Shown piece after piece: positions 37,695 through 50,110 of a stretch of 64,000 nucleotides of DNA (position 1 is its first letter; the number at the start of each line of letters is the position of its first letter). The notes beneath the pieces are model-generated. The model saw nothing but the letters and a program-made list of their open reading frames with translations. It did no database searches and was not told where the DNA came from. The DNA comes from Amaranthus tricolor (lineage: Eukaryota; Streptophyta; Magnoliopsida; Caryophyllales; Amaranthaceae). The DNA is taken from the NCBI RefSeq assembly GCF_026212465.1, contig NC_080051.1, forward strand, positions 17,430,959-17,494,958. Direction: 5' to 3'. Position numbers and translations under genes: made by a program.

Positions 37695-40214
37695 ATGGCT
37701 GCTCACCAGGTATTTATACACTCTATTTTTTCTAAACAAAATTTTCCCTTTTTTTTCTATTACCCTTTTAACAAAATCTCACTTTTCCAATTGGGCATTT
37801 TCTTTCTGTATTAAGAACTATGGAATTTAAGTTTTCTGAAATGGGTTTATTAAAAATAAAAATTGGTGATTTACTGTATCATTTGAGGTATTTTTTGGGT
37901 AAATTTTAATGGTTAAAGATGTTTGTTGGGTCTATTTTATACTGGTATTCTGGATTTGTGCTGTTACCGACACTAATTAGTGGGTTTAAATTTGATGTTA
38001 TGTAGGAAGAGGGTTGGCCTCTTGGATTGCAGCCATTAAATGTGAGAATTGGATTAGGAAGGGGTACAGATTATTTTGGTTCAATGTCATTCAACACTAC
38101 AATGCTTACTGGTTCACCAACTTCATCCACTGATTCTTCATCTGATTTAGACACTGAGGTTAGCTTTTCTAAAAAGAAAAAAAAAAAACTTTTGATAGTT
38201 GTAGCAGAATGTTTTGATATGACAGTTTTCAGTCACTAAAGAACTATAGAGTCTGCCTAGTGCCTATCTTTTTCATATGCTAAGATCAGGATGTCTGAGG
38301 AATTGTGTGTTGAAGATTGATTGATGTGATTTTGCATGCATTCTGAGTGTTTTGTTTCATTCAGATTGTCTTCTACTTGCATTGATTATGCCCCATGTTT
38401 AGTTGTATGATCATAATTAGTAAGTTAAAAACTTGAATTTGCTAATTCAGGTAATCAAATATGTTAATCTAATCTTAATGTTATTGTTCCCATGATTGAT
38501 TGAATGTTTCAACTTAAAAGGGAGGTTTTGATTAATTGGTTGTTTTGAATGCATCAAAGCCCACTTATGATCCCACGTCGAAAAATTAGGAGGTTGACTA
38601 TCATATATATCCTAATACCAATTGGTTTTAGGATGGAAAGTCATTGGGTGTGTGTGCAGTAAACTCTCCTCTTATGCGGGTCTTTTTGTGTACTAGCAAA
38701 TAACAAATTTATCTGGAATTAGGATTAAGGTTTAAGTATTGCTTGTTAAGATCCCTCAAGTAAGACAAGCAATAGTATTCCTTATATAGTATCAAATCCA
38801 ATCTTATGCTAAAAATAGTCAAGTTAATCTTATTTGTGTGAAGTTCCCTTTGTTCCATACTTATAACATTCCTTCTGGTCATTACTTTTTTTGATTCTCA
38901 AAAATGATGGACTATAAGGCACACACACAAAAAGAAAACACTCATCTTACTTGAAGCATATATGTACATTAATTTGCAAGTTGACTACTTGTGATGTATA
39001 TTTTCTTAGTTGAGCTTTGCTTTTCACATACAAACCTGTGTTTTACCCACTATAGTCTGATGAGCATGTGGATGTGGACATTTGACACTCGATTTTGGAC
39101 CAAAAACATGGAAAGCAATCGTGACACTTAAATACTTGCTTGTGCCTGGCATGAGACTCGAGTCCAAGTTACATAGGGTATGAATGAATGGAATTATTAG
39201 GAGTATATGATATTCTTATTATGTCAGGCATTCAGTGCTGATCTCAAATCCAAGTGTAGGAAGAGGGTTGTGGGCATGGCACTTGCGTAAAACTATCACA
39301 TCTACATTATTGGTTCTTGCAGCCGACCACATTTGATGGTTATAAACACATAATGACCAACATAGCAAATAAGCCATGTTAGGCTTGCTATGTTGAATAA
39401 GAAAATATAGCTTTGGTTGCTAATAATGTAACACAAATTGTTGTGAGAGACGGTTTCTCCAAGAACGCATTAGATATATGGTCTAAATAGCTCAATTAAC
39501 ACAAATTAAAGACAAAATCAAAATGTGGGCTTCTTGTTTTGAGGTCGTCTCTTTGAGAGACGGTCTCTCACAAGAGTAGCTGTGTAATGTGCTGAATTTT
39601 TTTGATGTTGCAGTAACTCATTTACCCATCATCCTACCATCACATGAAATTGCACTGCATTATAAATGATCTGACTCAGGATGCATTTGTTGCACAGTTT
39701 CATGCTGTAATTTTTCTTGCAGTCAACAGGATCCTTCTTCCATGACAGAAGTATTACATTAGGGAGCCTTATAGGTGTTTCCAGCATCCTAGAACTTTCT
39801 AGAAGATCAATAAGGGGAAGGCGACCTGAACCGCTTAAGGTCAAGAAGCCTTGTAAGTCTAAACCATGGATATTCTCACTTTGCTCAAGGGACAGTATAG
39901 ATGTCAAGAGTACTACAAACAACACCCCATCCCTAGGCCAATTTCTGGCCGTAGAGAGGAGGGCAGCGAATAATGAGCAGAGAAGAAATCAAAGCCACAA
40001 TGTGTTCGTGCCAGACGAAATTTCCTTAGCACAGCCCCTCGCCGAGCCCAATTCGTTGTTCGTGGATGGTCATGTTGCCCCTCCTCAGTCGAGCCCTTTT
40101 TCAGGTTCTGAAGTTGAGAGTGGTCGAAGAGGAGGGATCGAGCATGGGCACAATAATGGGCATGGGGTTCCTGTGCTATTTTCATGCATGTGTGGTGGGG
40201 ATGATTCTCATTGA
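37695..40214 (+). CDS. Plant-specific protein of unknown function (At3g17950-like)
   Basis: Three coding exons fit by frame and GT/AG: 37695-37709, 38006-38158 and 39723-40214. They give 219 residues. The first exon codes only MAAHQ. Exon 2 gives EEGWPLGLQPLNVRIGLGRG and a Ser/Thr-rich TGSPTSSTDSSSDLDTE. Exon 3 begins STGSFFHDRSITLGSLIGVS, then a basic RRSIRGRRPEPLK stretch, and ends SCMCGGDDSH. This motif order resembles a conserved family of uncharacterised plant proteins (Arabidopsis At3g17950 type). I know of no established biochemical function. No signal peptide or clear membrane segment was seen. The Ser-rich part and basic patches suggest a phosphorylated, possibly nuclear or membrane-associated regulator, but that is speculation. 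Confidence 0.75.
39436..39580. mobile_element. MITE with GTGAGAGACGG inverted ends (in intron 2)
   Basis: TTGTGAGAGACGGTTTCT and AGAGACGGTCTCTCACAAG are inverted repeats bounding 145 bp. The GACGGTCT core recurs in the repeats at 42201-42356 and 49875-50110. Confidence 0.65.
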
Positions 40215-42200
40215 GGGAGCATATTGTAGAGCTGGTTGCATCTGCTATTCCTATATGCAACACTTTCCTTATCTTTTGTTCATTCTGCCCTGTTCTACAA
40301 GAGTGATTGTCCTTGTGTTTGAAAACAATTCGTTTTCGGTCTAATACACACATAAGTGATTCATTGAGATGCTGTTTGATAAATTGTTATTGGGCTTGTG
40401 CACAACAAAACCCGCTTAAGCAGAGAGTTGGCTGCACATAAACTTAATGAGGTTCCATTCTAAAATTAGTTGGTTATAGGAGGAGTAGTTCATCAAGCTT
40501 ATATATTAGTTAATTTCTCTCTAATTTTTCAATATGAGGTCACATTGGTTATTTTTCAAACTTTGTTGATATCTCACACTAACAATCTTGTGAAGGGCAT
40601 ACATTATATCATGTTCTCCTCCAATTGTATGGTGGGGATTGAATAGGAGGAAGGTTAAAACTTTAAATTCATCTCTAAACTAAACATAAGAAAACTACTT
40701 ACGTAGAACACTATAGCTACAACTTTCTAAAGTTCTAATATCAAAAGGTTTTTGCTTTTCAAATGCAAAATTGGATTTCCAATACACTTACACTTATTAA
40801 AACACACTTAACAAAACGTTGAACCAAATTTACAGGTTACACCAATCTTGATAAAGCTTTGAACCAAACTTACAAGTTAACGTCGACTTTGTCTTATTAT
40901 TTGTTCTCATGCAAGATGTTTTAGTTGGATTGAAAAAAATTAAAAAGAAAAACGTAATTAATTCTAATTTGAAGTGGTAAAGTGTCCAACTCTCTTGCTG
41001 AAATGGGCAATTGTGGAATGTTGATGACTCAAAATACGTACCATACTATGACTTCTTATAATCAGTTTCTTCCTACAAAGATTCGGAAGATGTGCTTGGT
41101 ATGAATGACAACAGTGTGGTCCTATGTTAAATCAGCTTCTTCAAAATGCGCATTATATTTATAGGACTTTCTACTCACTTGTCAATAATAGAGACTAGGA
41201 AACTGTTAAGACTGGTCCATTCATTTCCCATCAATCCTAACTGATTTGGGCTACTACAATTATTTTCAAAATTTTTGTCAACACTCTAAGTTGCTACACT
41301 TTTTATTTTTAGATATAAACAACTTATTTTTGTGTGTTTTTATAATTAGTAAATGAGCCCATATTACATGGTACATGAGGCCATATTACTTTTCTTTTGA
41401 GATATACTATTCCCCTCATCTCTTTTTTAGCGCTATTTGATTTTTGGGTGAAAATTGGTGAAAATAAAAATTAAGTTGGAGGATAGAACAAAAAGCAAGT
41501 GGAGTAGTTAAGAGAGAGAGAGATAGAATAAGTTTGTGAATGAGGTTTAAATGAGATTTTGACCATACCCGACCATAGGCAAAAGGAAAGATTGCAAATT
41601 AAATAAGACAAACTAAAATGGAAAGTAATACAAATTAACATGAATAGGAGTATACTAGTGCATTTTTAAAACCAAAAAATTCTAATAAAGATGACATTCT
41701 CATTTTCTACTCTCTCTTTCAGATTATCACACTTTTCATTTTTGTGTTCTCTTTAACTTTGTTATAATTTTCTTTTTTAGAAATATCTCTATTTTTTTAA
41801 ATTGTCATTTATGTATTTTTCTATTCTCTTTTAATATGATCAGACAATTTAAATAACTCCACCTATTCTTAAATATTGTGGCATGAATACAACTAGAAGA
41901 TTATAGATGGAACCCAATAAAAGATTGTCAATGCTATAAGGCATTGATTCACTTCATTTTAGGGTCCCCTTCTCACAAACACAGAATTTTCGACTTCTTA
42001 TCCTTAATAATGTGAGTGATCATATAAATCCAAAGAAAATATTGTCTTAGATTTGGTGAACGACTTTAAAGCCAATCCATTATGTAGTCTTCTTAATGTT
42101 AGATAGAGTTGAATTTTCATATGAAGAAATGGGCCAATGTTAAACTTAGGTAACTTCATTTGACCCAACCTAAACCTAATAAAAGTAATTTAAACTTGAA
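40215..42200. other. Intergenic; possible Stowaway-like element at 41405-41655
   Basis: No gene recognised. TACTATTCCCCTCATC (41405) and GAATAGGAGTA (41643) are weakly inverted, suggesting an old Stowaway-like insertion. Confidence 0.35.
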
Positions 42201-42356
42201 TCAGATCGTCTTGTATAAGACCGTCTAACTATAAAATGAGCTTATATAATCAGTGCAATTATGTAATTAATCACTTTAAAAATATTAGTAGTTATTTTGA
42301 CACACTAATGTAGAAAATGGTTTCACAATAAGACCATCTCATTTAAGAATTTGTGA
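42201..42356. mobile_element. MITE with AGACGGTCTTAT-type inverted ends
   Basis: CGTCTTGTATAAGACCGTCT on the left and AATAAGACCATCTCATTTAA on the right resemble the ends of the element at 49875-50110. The interior ATAAAATGAGCTTATATAAT matches the class. Confidence 0.5.
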
Positions 42357-42501
42357 ACATAGATGTGAAGTGTTAAAAAAGACATGCACCTCAATGGACT
42401 TTTAGTTTATTTTGTGCTTAGATTTTAAAATAAGTAAAATGCATGTTGTTCAATTATAAACAATCACAAAATAAATAAATAAATAAACTTGGGTGCATTT
42501 A

Positions 42502-42735
42502 CGAAACAATGTTTAAAATGTATATTTTTTAATATGTTTTTCTAATCATCCTTGTTTACAATGTATCCTCATATAAGGATATGATTTAATAAATTAAGTA
42601 AACTTAGCCTAAAATCATGCCACAAGATAATATTACCATATAACTAATATTCCCAATATCCTAGAATAATGCCATATGATATTGTTGCCATATAAGTAAT
42701 ATTGATATCAATCACAATATTCCCAAATATTCCCA
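42502..42735 (-). repeat. 3' LTR of the Copia element
   Basis: It aligns end to end with 47181-47414. In element orientation it starts TGGGAATATTTGGG. Its final CA is mutated to CG. The internal side is preceded by the polypurine tract CTTGAGGGGGATAT. Confidence 0.9.
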
Positions 42736-42752
42736 ATATCCCCCTCAAGTTG
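42736..42752 (-). other. Polypurine tract of the Copia element
   Basis: On the minus strand, ACTTGAGGGGGATAT directly precedes the 3' LTR, the expected primer for plus-strand synthesis. Confidence 0.75.
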
Positions 42753-42843
42753 GAGCATGAGGATCAAGAATGCCCAACTTGGAGAGTAATAGTTCAAACT
42801 GTTTTGTGCCAAGAGCCTTTGTGAAAATATCAGCCAACTGAGA

Positions 42844-44442
42844 CTATGTAGGAACATGAGCCGGAGAAATCAATTCTTCATTAATCTCATCGTGGACGAA
42901 ATGACAATCCACTTCAATATGTTTGGTTTGTTCATAAAAAACAGAATTATTTGCTATATGTAGGGCAGATTCACTATCACAAAATATCTGAATAGCTTTC
43001 GAATGTCTGACACCCAAACTTAACAACAAGGCCTTAAGCCATTTCAACTCACAAGTTAATGCAGCCATAGACCTGTATTCAGCCTCTGCCGAAGAAAAAG
43101 AGACAGTAGGTTGTTTCTTGGTTTTCCAAGAGACAGGAGATTGCCCCAAAAACACGAGCCAACCAGTAAGTGATCGACGAGTGATCGGGCAAGCAACCCA
43201 ATCTGAATAACACCAACCCTGTAGAGTTAAATCATAGTTTGCGCTTAACAAAATACACTGTCCTGGGGTTCCCTTCAAATAGCGAACCACTTTTAAAGTG
43301 GCCTCCCAATGCTCAATGCGTGGTTCCTGCATAAACTGAGACAATATATGTACGGAATAGGCTAAATCCGGCCTGATGACTGCAAGATAAATTAAACGTC
43401 CAACCAACCGACGGTACACTTCTGGATCAGTTAGAAGCTCTCCATCAACCAAGCCGAGCCTATGATTTTGCGGCATGGGAAACCCACTTGGTTTAGCCCC
43501 TAACAAACCAGCCTCAGAAATAATGTCTAAGGTACATTTCCTTTGACACAAAAACAGACCTGCAGAACTACGGGCCACTTCTATGCCCAGAAAATATTTC
43601 AAAGGACCCGGGTCCTTCATTTTGAAACTATCACTCAAATATGCTTTGAAAGTACATAATGCAGCAGAATCATTCCCAGAAATAATGAGATCATCGACAT
43701 ACACTAAAACATTAATCTGGATATTGGCCTTAGTGAATGTAAAAAGAGAATAATCAGAATAGGACTGTAAAAAACCATACGTTTTCAAAGCGGTGACTAG
43801 CTTTGCGAACCAACATCTGGGAGCCTTTTTGAGACCATACAATGACTTACGTAATCTGCAGACCAAGGAAGGATTCGAACTTTCAAACCTAGGGGGCAAT
43901 TTCATGTATACTTCTTCAGCAAGATCACCATGCAAAAAGGCATTATGAACATCCATTTGATGGAGCTCCCAATTCTTGGAAGCAGCAATGGCCAAAAAAA
44001 TTCGAATTGTTCTCATTTTTGCAACCGGGGCAAACGTCTCATTATAGTTGATGCCTTCTTGTTGATGATTACCTAAGACCACCAACCTAGATTTGAGTCG
44101 TTCAACTGCGCCATTGGACAAATATTTGGTCCTGTAGAACCACTGACTATTGAGAGCCTTTTTACCGGGAGGAAGAGGTTCCAAAGTCCATGTACTATTG
44201 GCTTCTAGAGCCTGAATTTCCTCCTGCGTTGATTTCTGCCAACCTACATGTTTCATTGCTTCTTTAAAGGACTTAGGGTTAGTACCATGAATAATAGCTA
44301 CAATAAACTTTCGATAATGTACAGAAAAATTGTCACAGTGAATATAATGTGCTAAGGGATACGGAGTACCTGATGTGTGATCAGAACGTCGGGAGAGAGG
44401 AAGACTGACTTTTAGCAAACACGGATGCGGTGACGTGGTCAC
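42844..44442 (-). pseudogene. Copia reverse transcriptase and RNase H (long open remnant)
   Basis: A 532-codon open stretch is the best-preserved part. Reverse-transcriptase landmarks in order are NSQWFYRTKY, FAPVAKMRTIR, ELHQMDVHNAFLHGDL, the YVDD catalytic box within VLVYVDDLIISG, and GPLKYFLGIEV. The RNase H part shows GWCYSDWVACP, SSAEAEYRSMA and IFCDSESALHIA. A stop codon at 42841-42843 cuts the last residues, and the homologous C-terminal tail continues in frame towards 42755. Confidence 0.9.
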
Positions 44443-45375
44443 GAAGCTTGACCGAAGGAAACGTTTGTACGAAATCCACGTCCCATGTTATCAGTACCCG
44501 AAGCATCATTAGCAGCCATGACTGTGGATGGAGCAGCGCTGCCCGAGCCAGCTTCTGCTAGAAGAGCATCAGGGGTAGCAGGATGCGTGGGCACAGAAGC
44601 TGTCGTAGGTTGAGCTTGCGTGGATTGCTGCACCATAAGGTGTGGTGTACCTTTTTCGTAACCATCACGCACAATCCCTTGCCCTCAATGTCACAGTTAT
44701 CATCACAAATACCAAAATCACAAAAATCCTCATGTACAACCCCATGTTCCACAATATTCGAACCAACATTGACATCCTCCAAACACCCAAACAGAAAAAC
44801 ATCTTCAATAAACTTAACATCACGACATACAAAAAATTCTTTTGATTCAAGATCATATAAATTCCATCCCTTTTTCCCGAAAGGATACCCCATGAATACA
44901 CATTTTCGGCTTTTGCTTGCAAATTTATCTTTGTTGGTCTTTTGATTGTGATTAAAGCATAAACAGCCAAAGGTACGAATAGCATCAAATGCGGGTGGTT
45001 TATGAAAAAGAATCTCAAAAGGTGTCTTATTCTGCAGAAGGGGTGTAGGAGTGCGATTGATTAAATGAGTAGCCGCGAGTACACACTCCCCCCAAAAATA
45101 AATAGGCAATTGAGCTTGAAATCTCAAGGCTCTTGCCACACTCAAAATATGTATGTGTTTTCGCTCGACCTTCCGTTTTGCTGTGGAGTACCCACACAAG
45201 AGGTTTGAAAAATAATTTCGGTGGCCGTAAAATAATCAATCAAACATTTAAATTCTGTACCATTATCACTTTGAACAATTTTAACAGTTTGAGAAAATTT
45301 TCTATCTACCATAGCAAAAAAGGCCATAAATATTGGAAAAACTTTGGTTTTATCAAGCAATAAATAAATCCACAC
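44439..45375 (-). pseudogene. Copia integrase region (frameshifted)
   Basis: Overlapping frames cover the integrase. 45142-45375 has VQSDNGTEF and GTPQQNGR of the catalytic core. 44558-45199 carries HLINRTPTPLLQNKTPFEIL and FGCLCFNH with GWNLYDLESKEFFVCRDV. 44439-44672 is the linker to the polymerase. Frame changes between them show at least three frameshifts. Confidence 0.85.
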
Positions 45376-45454
45376 AGCTCTAGAAAATTCATCAACAATT
45401 GTTAAAAAATAACGAGCCCCACAAGAAGATTCATGTCGATATGGCCCCTATAAA

Positions 45455-45697
45455 TCACAATGTATTTTTTTCAAATATTCTAGTGCATTTATTTTCACTT
45501 AACGGAAAAACATCCCTATGATGCTTAGCACGAAAACACACTTCACAACCTTTTGCTAGACGATCCTTATTACTACTAACATGGGGAAGCAACTTTATTA
45601 CTTTTTCGGAAGGATGGCCAAGACGCCTATGCCAGAGTTCCAGAGCCGAAGTAGCTTCAATTGCGGTCACCATCTCAGGTTTGCTAAAATAGTACAA
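45455..45697 (-). pseudogene. Copia integrase N-terminal zinc-binding segment
   Basis: ELWHRRLGHPSEKVIKLLPH followed by KGCEVCFRAKH is the HHCC (GAG-pre-integrase) region. It is in the same frame as the protease segment upstream but separated from it by a stop codon. Confidence 0.85.
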
Positions 45698-46423
45698 TTA
45701 ATCTCTCCTAGTGCCCGTTCTAATCAGCGCCTTCGTTTGGTCCTGTATAACGCACATATTAGAATTAAATGTGACAATAGTTTGTAAGTTATCATTAAGT
45801 TGTGAGACGGAAAGTAAATTACAACTCAAATGAGGTACATATAGAACATGATGAAGAGTAATCGTATCGGATAAACGAACCGATCCTTCCATAGAAGCAA
45901 CTACTGTTTCGCCATTTGGCAAACCAACAGAACAATGAATTTGACGAATGGAAAGTAACCATGACTTATCACCTGTGACGTGGTGAGTAGCGCCTGAATC
46001 AATGATCCAAGAAGATACATCAAACTTACCATTTAGGCGATTTTCCGGTATTGTAGCATTAGCAAAAACTCCCGTAATAGCTTTCCATTGCTCGGGAGTG
46101 AAAACAAACGCATGTGTTGCTGACTCGAGAGCACGACCAGCAGCAACATTGGCACGCACACCCCCTTTGCCTCGAGCTGCCGTGGGTTTCGCACCTTTGC
46201 TCTTATCATTCCAACCATCCGGATACCGAACAATGTCAAAGCATCGCGCAACATCGTGACCCTTCTTCTTAAAATGAGTACAGGTTTGCAAAGAAAAGCA
46301 ATTAGAGGACGAGTGTCCCGGCTTCTGACAGTGAGAACACACGATAGTGCTACCGCGTCCTCGACCAACACCTGTTGTGGTACGAAGAGCAAACCCGACA
46401 GCTTGGGTGGTCTCCTCCCTCAC
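45698..46423 (-). pseudogene. Copia gag zinc knuckle and aspartic protease
   Basis: CSHCQKPGHSSSNCF is a CCHC-type zinc knuckle, close to the consensus. WIIDSGATHHVTG contains the protease active site DSGA. SVGLPNGETVVAS and HHVLYVPHLSCNLLSVSQL follow as expected. It shares its frame with the gag segment, but a stop near 46460 separates them. Confidence 0.9.
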
Positions 46424-46462
46424 GCAATCAAGACCACGGACCAGCTCTTCTTGTGAAACTTG

Positions 46463-47128
46463 TTAATATGCCTTTTTTAGTGAGGGTAGAGGATCTTGAG
46501 CAAGAATCGTTGAGCGGGTATGGGCATAATAATCAGAGTGCAACCCAATTAAAAATTGGTGTAACCTATCATCCTCACGCCTTTTCTCATGTTGCTTGCC
46601 AACATTGCAAGTACACCGACCACACTTACAACAAATCAAAGGTTCAATTTGTGCAAGAGCATCCCATAAAACTTTTAGTTTGCTAAAATAAACAACAACA
46701 GTCATGGTTTTAGTTTGTTCACAACGATTAATTTGAGACTTTAAGTGTTGAATACAAGAACCATTGACAACACAAAAACGTTCATGCAAATCATTCCATA
46801 AATGCTTAGCATTATCATAATTAGACAACATACTTTTTACCTCCGGATCAATGGTATTCATAAGCCATGAAACGAGCATACAATGAACAATGACCCAATC
46901 CTCCTTTGTTGCGGGTGGAGCATAGTCAGTGATGGTGCCATCGAGGAATCCGAATTTGCAATGAGAGGAAAGAGCTATATATATTGCGTGTGCCCATGAA
47001 TCGAAGTTGTCAAGTTTGAGACAAACCGGAGTGATAAAATCCCCTGGACGATCATGTGCGCCGAGGTAGAATGGGGAGGTGGAGTCGAGTTTCTGTGTTG
47101 GTGGCTGCAGTTCATTGTCACCGGCCAT
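46463..47128 (-). pseudogene. Copia gag N-terminal part
   Basis: It starts with ATG 41 bases after the primer-binding site. FYLGAHDRPGDFITPVCLKL, the FDSWAHAIYIAL block, and WLMNTIDPEVKSMLSNYDNA with LWNDLHERF are typical Copia gag. It ends at an in-frame TAA. Confidence 0.9.
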
Positions 47129-47168
47129 GAGTAAAGAGAAAAAACAAAAAAAAAAAAAAATTAAACCT

Positions 47169-47180
47169 GCTCTTATACCA
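47169..47180 (-). other. Primer-binding site (initiator Met tRNA type)
   Basis: On the minus strand TGGTATAAGAGC follows the 5' LTR directly. It differs by one base from TGGTATCAGAGC, the site complementary to plant initiator Met tRNA. Confidence 0.85.
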
Positions 47181-47414
47181 TGAAAGAATATGTAAAATGT
47201 ATATTTTCTGATATGTTTTTCTAATCATCTTTATTTACAATATATCTTTATATAAGGATATGATTTAATAAATTAAGTAAACTTAGCCTAAAATCATACC
47301 ACAAGATAATATTACCATATAACTAACATTCCCAATATTCTAGAATAATGTCATATGATATTGTTGCCATATAACTAATATTGATATCAATTACAATATT
47401 CCCAAATATTTCCA
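47181..47414 (-). repeat. 5' LTR of the Copia element
   Basis: In element orientation it starts TGGAAATATTTGGG and ends TTCTTTCA, then the primer-binding site. The length equals the 3' LTR exactly. Confidence 0.9.
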
Positions 47415-49719
47415 ATAACCTCGCTTTTATATACATCAAAATAAAAGATAAAATTTAACTTTACGCTTTATAAATCGAAGTCATTGTTATCAGGTCTGTA
47501 AAATGAGTTGGACATATGTCGAAGTAGCTACAACAATGTGTTTAAAATTGTAAACAAAATATTTTTTTACCAAAGATATACCATTCCTATTTCTATCATG
47601 TCAGCGTTGCAATTTGCTGAATGGAAGTAGATATTTATCAGAGATATTAATTAATTATAATTAACATATTGGATTATTCAACTGTTGTTACTGTCATAGA
47701 TGTCATGTATTTGACTTTGATTCATATGAAAATATCTTCTGACTGCAAAATTGTAATGAAAAGATAACAATTTTGCACCTTTTGAATATTTTTCCTAACA
47801 AACCTAAAAGGAAAAAAAAAATGAAAGCTTGACATTTTCAAATTTCAAGTGTAAGTAAATAAGTAATGGGACAAATTTTACTTGTTCTAAATTCAAACTT
47901 CAAATACTTATGTTTTAAAAAAACTAATTTAATAAAAATTTGACTTTTTGCTAAGTCAGTTGAATTTTGAGAAAATTATGTCAAGAACGTGAAACATTTA
48001 AAAAATAACGTTAATGTGAAACACTTAAAAGTGAAAGAGCGAAAGATCAAATTTTTAGAAATAATTGGTGAGACAAATGAAATATATTGATAAAATGTAA
48101 AGTTTTTTAAATGTATTATCACCACACCACATGTATTCTAACAAAAAGGTGGTTGCTTTAGTGTTGAATATGTGTTATTGTTTCATAAATTCCTTTTTTT
48201 TTTTTTTGAATTTTCAATGTTTATTTATCTATCTTTACATTTAAAAGTAAAATTTATATTATATTAAATTAAAATAAAAGAAAAATTTATAGTTTAAATA
48301 AAGTTTACTTCTATATCAAAACAAAAAACATTTATATTTGTAAAAATATTGTGTATTAACACGATTTGGACATTCGTATTTATTTAATTATATGTCAAAC
48401 AAACCATGATACAAACAACAATCAAAGAGTAAAACAAAGTTGTCAGGATCTATGCAGGATCGATGAGGGTTAGGATTATAATCGGTAAAATTAAATCGTA
48501 GGATTGTATGATTTTATAAATATGCATGAATATGTTTTGTATAACTAATTGTCAATTATATTTGTTTCTTTTTTAAGTTTTAAGATGTAAATAAAAACTT
48601 TTTTGTCTTCATCTTTTAAGTTTTGAAAAAGAATACTTATAACAATCATTTTCAATCTGCAAATTAAGAAAAACTTGAATTTTATAATCGTATTGATATA
48701 ATTATTTAGATATATACATATTTATACATAAGTGAAATCTGGATTTAAAAATTTTTACAATTTAAACCACACTTGTAGGATCGGATCATAGGATCGTAGA
48801 ATCGTGTTATGATCCTACCACCTAAATTCTTGAGCTAAGTAGAATCACACGAATCTACCAACATTAAGATCCTATCTACGATTCGGATCGGTCGCGTATT
48901 TTTGAATTGTAAGATCGTAGAATCGTAAATCAGAATGGATTAGGATTCCAATAACCATGGAGTGAAAATGTAGGAATATAATCAATTGATTTTGAAACAA
49001 AATAAAAAGTAATTACAATCATACAATTTAATAACAAATGTCTAAAATAACAACAACAACAAAAAAAAAAAAAAAAAAAGCATCTTACTTAAATTTTTCC
49101 AAATTTTGCCATTTTATAGGCTCTTTTATTATGTGCGGTTCAAAGTCTCAATCAGCAAAATAGAAAGTAAATACATTGTGAATAATACTTTCCTTGTTCT
49201 TTTGTGCTTTGTAATATGTTTTTAATCTTTAATGGTTATTATTTTTAAATTAAATATATATATGTGATTTCAATTTATTAAAATTTAACAAACCTCAAAA
49301 TCTAATCATTAAAGATGTCTTGATAACTTCAATTTTTTGTGTTAATTGCTGATTTCAATTAAACCAAATAAAAAGAACATTACATTTGAAAATTACTTCG
49401 TATGTCAACTGATGAGCTTTAAATATAATACAATTAAATTTATTGTGTGATTTAAATATTTTTAAAAAGTTACACAAAAACAATGTCACAAATGTTGTGA
49501 TAAATGACAGCAAATTGGTCCAAAGATTGAATAAGTCATTTTCAGGCTAATATCATCCAAAGTTGACCCAAATGGAAAAAGACAGACTGCTATGTTTCAT
49601 AAATGATGCCTCTCTATTCCTCTTAGAATACATCGTTTATATTTTGATTGATAATTATATATATTAATAAAAGAATTGATATCAAAGAATAAAATAAAAA
49701 ATAATTACATAATAAAAAT
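47415..49719. other. Intergenic; GATCGTAGAATCG-rich repeat near 48430-48960
   Basis: No gene recognised. Between 48430 and 48960 there are many copies of GGATCGTAG, TAGAATCGT and the inverse (GATCCTACCACC, GATCCTATCTACGATTC), probably a decayed non-coding element without resolvable ends. Confidence 0.4.
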
Positions 49720-49835
49720 GAGTAATTGAGATGAAAAGAGATAAAAAAAGTAATTATGTGACGGTCTTATGATGAAAATAAATAAGTAATTGAGATGAAA
49801 ATAGATAAAAATGAGTAATTGAGATGAAAATAAAT
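49720..49835. repeat. Short tandem repeat AGTAATTGAGATGAAAA
   Basis: Three copies spaced 30-70 bases apart (near 49721, 49785 and 49815), joined by AGATAAAAA-type linkers. Confidence 0.7.
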
Positions 49836-49874
49836 GTAAAATTAATAGCACAAATTAAAATTAAAAGTGCACTA

Positions 49875-50110
49875 ATTCTTAAATGAGACGGTCTTATGAT
49901 GAGACAATTTCTATTAGGCTGGCCCAATATATATTTTTTGTCTTAAAATGATCACTTATAATTTTAATATAATTACTTTTTATAGTCTTAAAATGATTAC
50001 TTATAACCTTAAAACGATTACTTATAAATTATGATCTTAAACTAATCAATTAAAAAAATGAGCTATTATATAAATCCTTTCTCATAATGAGACGGTCTCA
50101 TACAAAAGAG
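49875..50110. mobile_element. MITE with GAGACGGTCT ends and internal tandem units
   Basis: The ends TTCTTAAATGAGACGGTCTT and AATGAGACGGTCTCATACAA are inverted through the palindromic GAGACGGTCTC core. The interior has three or four units of CTTAAAATGATTACTTATAA. Confidence 0.6.

Larger units (their letters stand above)
42502..47414 (-). mobile_element. Complete but inactive Ty1/Copia LTR retrotransposon
   Basis: Two LTRs of equal length (234 bp) bound a 4.9-kb element read on the minus strand: 5' LTR, primer-binding site, gag, protease, integrase, reverse transcriptase and RNase H, polypurine tract, 3' LTR. The integrase-before-polymerase order is diagnostic of Copia. By eye the LTRs differ at about 18 of 234 sites, so the insertion is not recent. 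At least three in-frame stops (near 46460, 45696 and 42841) and about four frameshifts (45380-45460, near 45180, 44640-44680 and 44440-44470) break it. The five bases flanking each end (ATTTA and ATAAC) do not match, so the target duplication is lost or a boundary is off. Confidence 0.92.

Noticed and set aside
38565..38690. Possible LTR or TRIM fragment with TCCCACGTCGAAAAATTAG in an intron
   Set aside because: The start word resembles plant LTR edges, but no second repeat, primer-binding site or target duplication was found.
39913..40353. 146-codon minus-strand frame
   Set aside because: Antisense to exon 3 of the gene at 37695-40214, whose sense frame has conserved family motifs.
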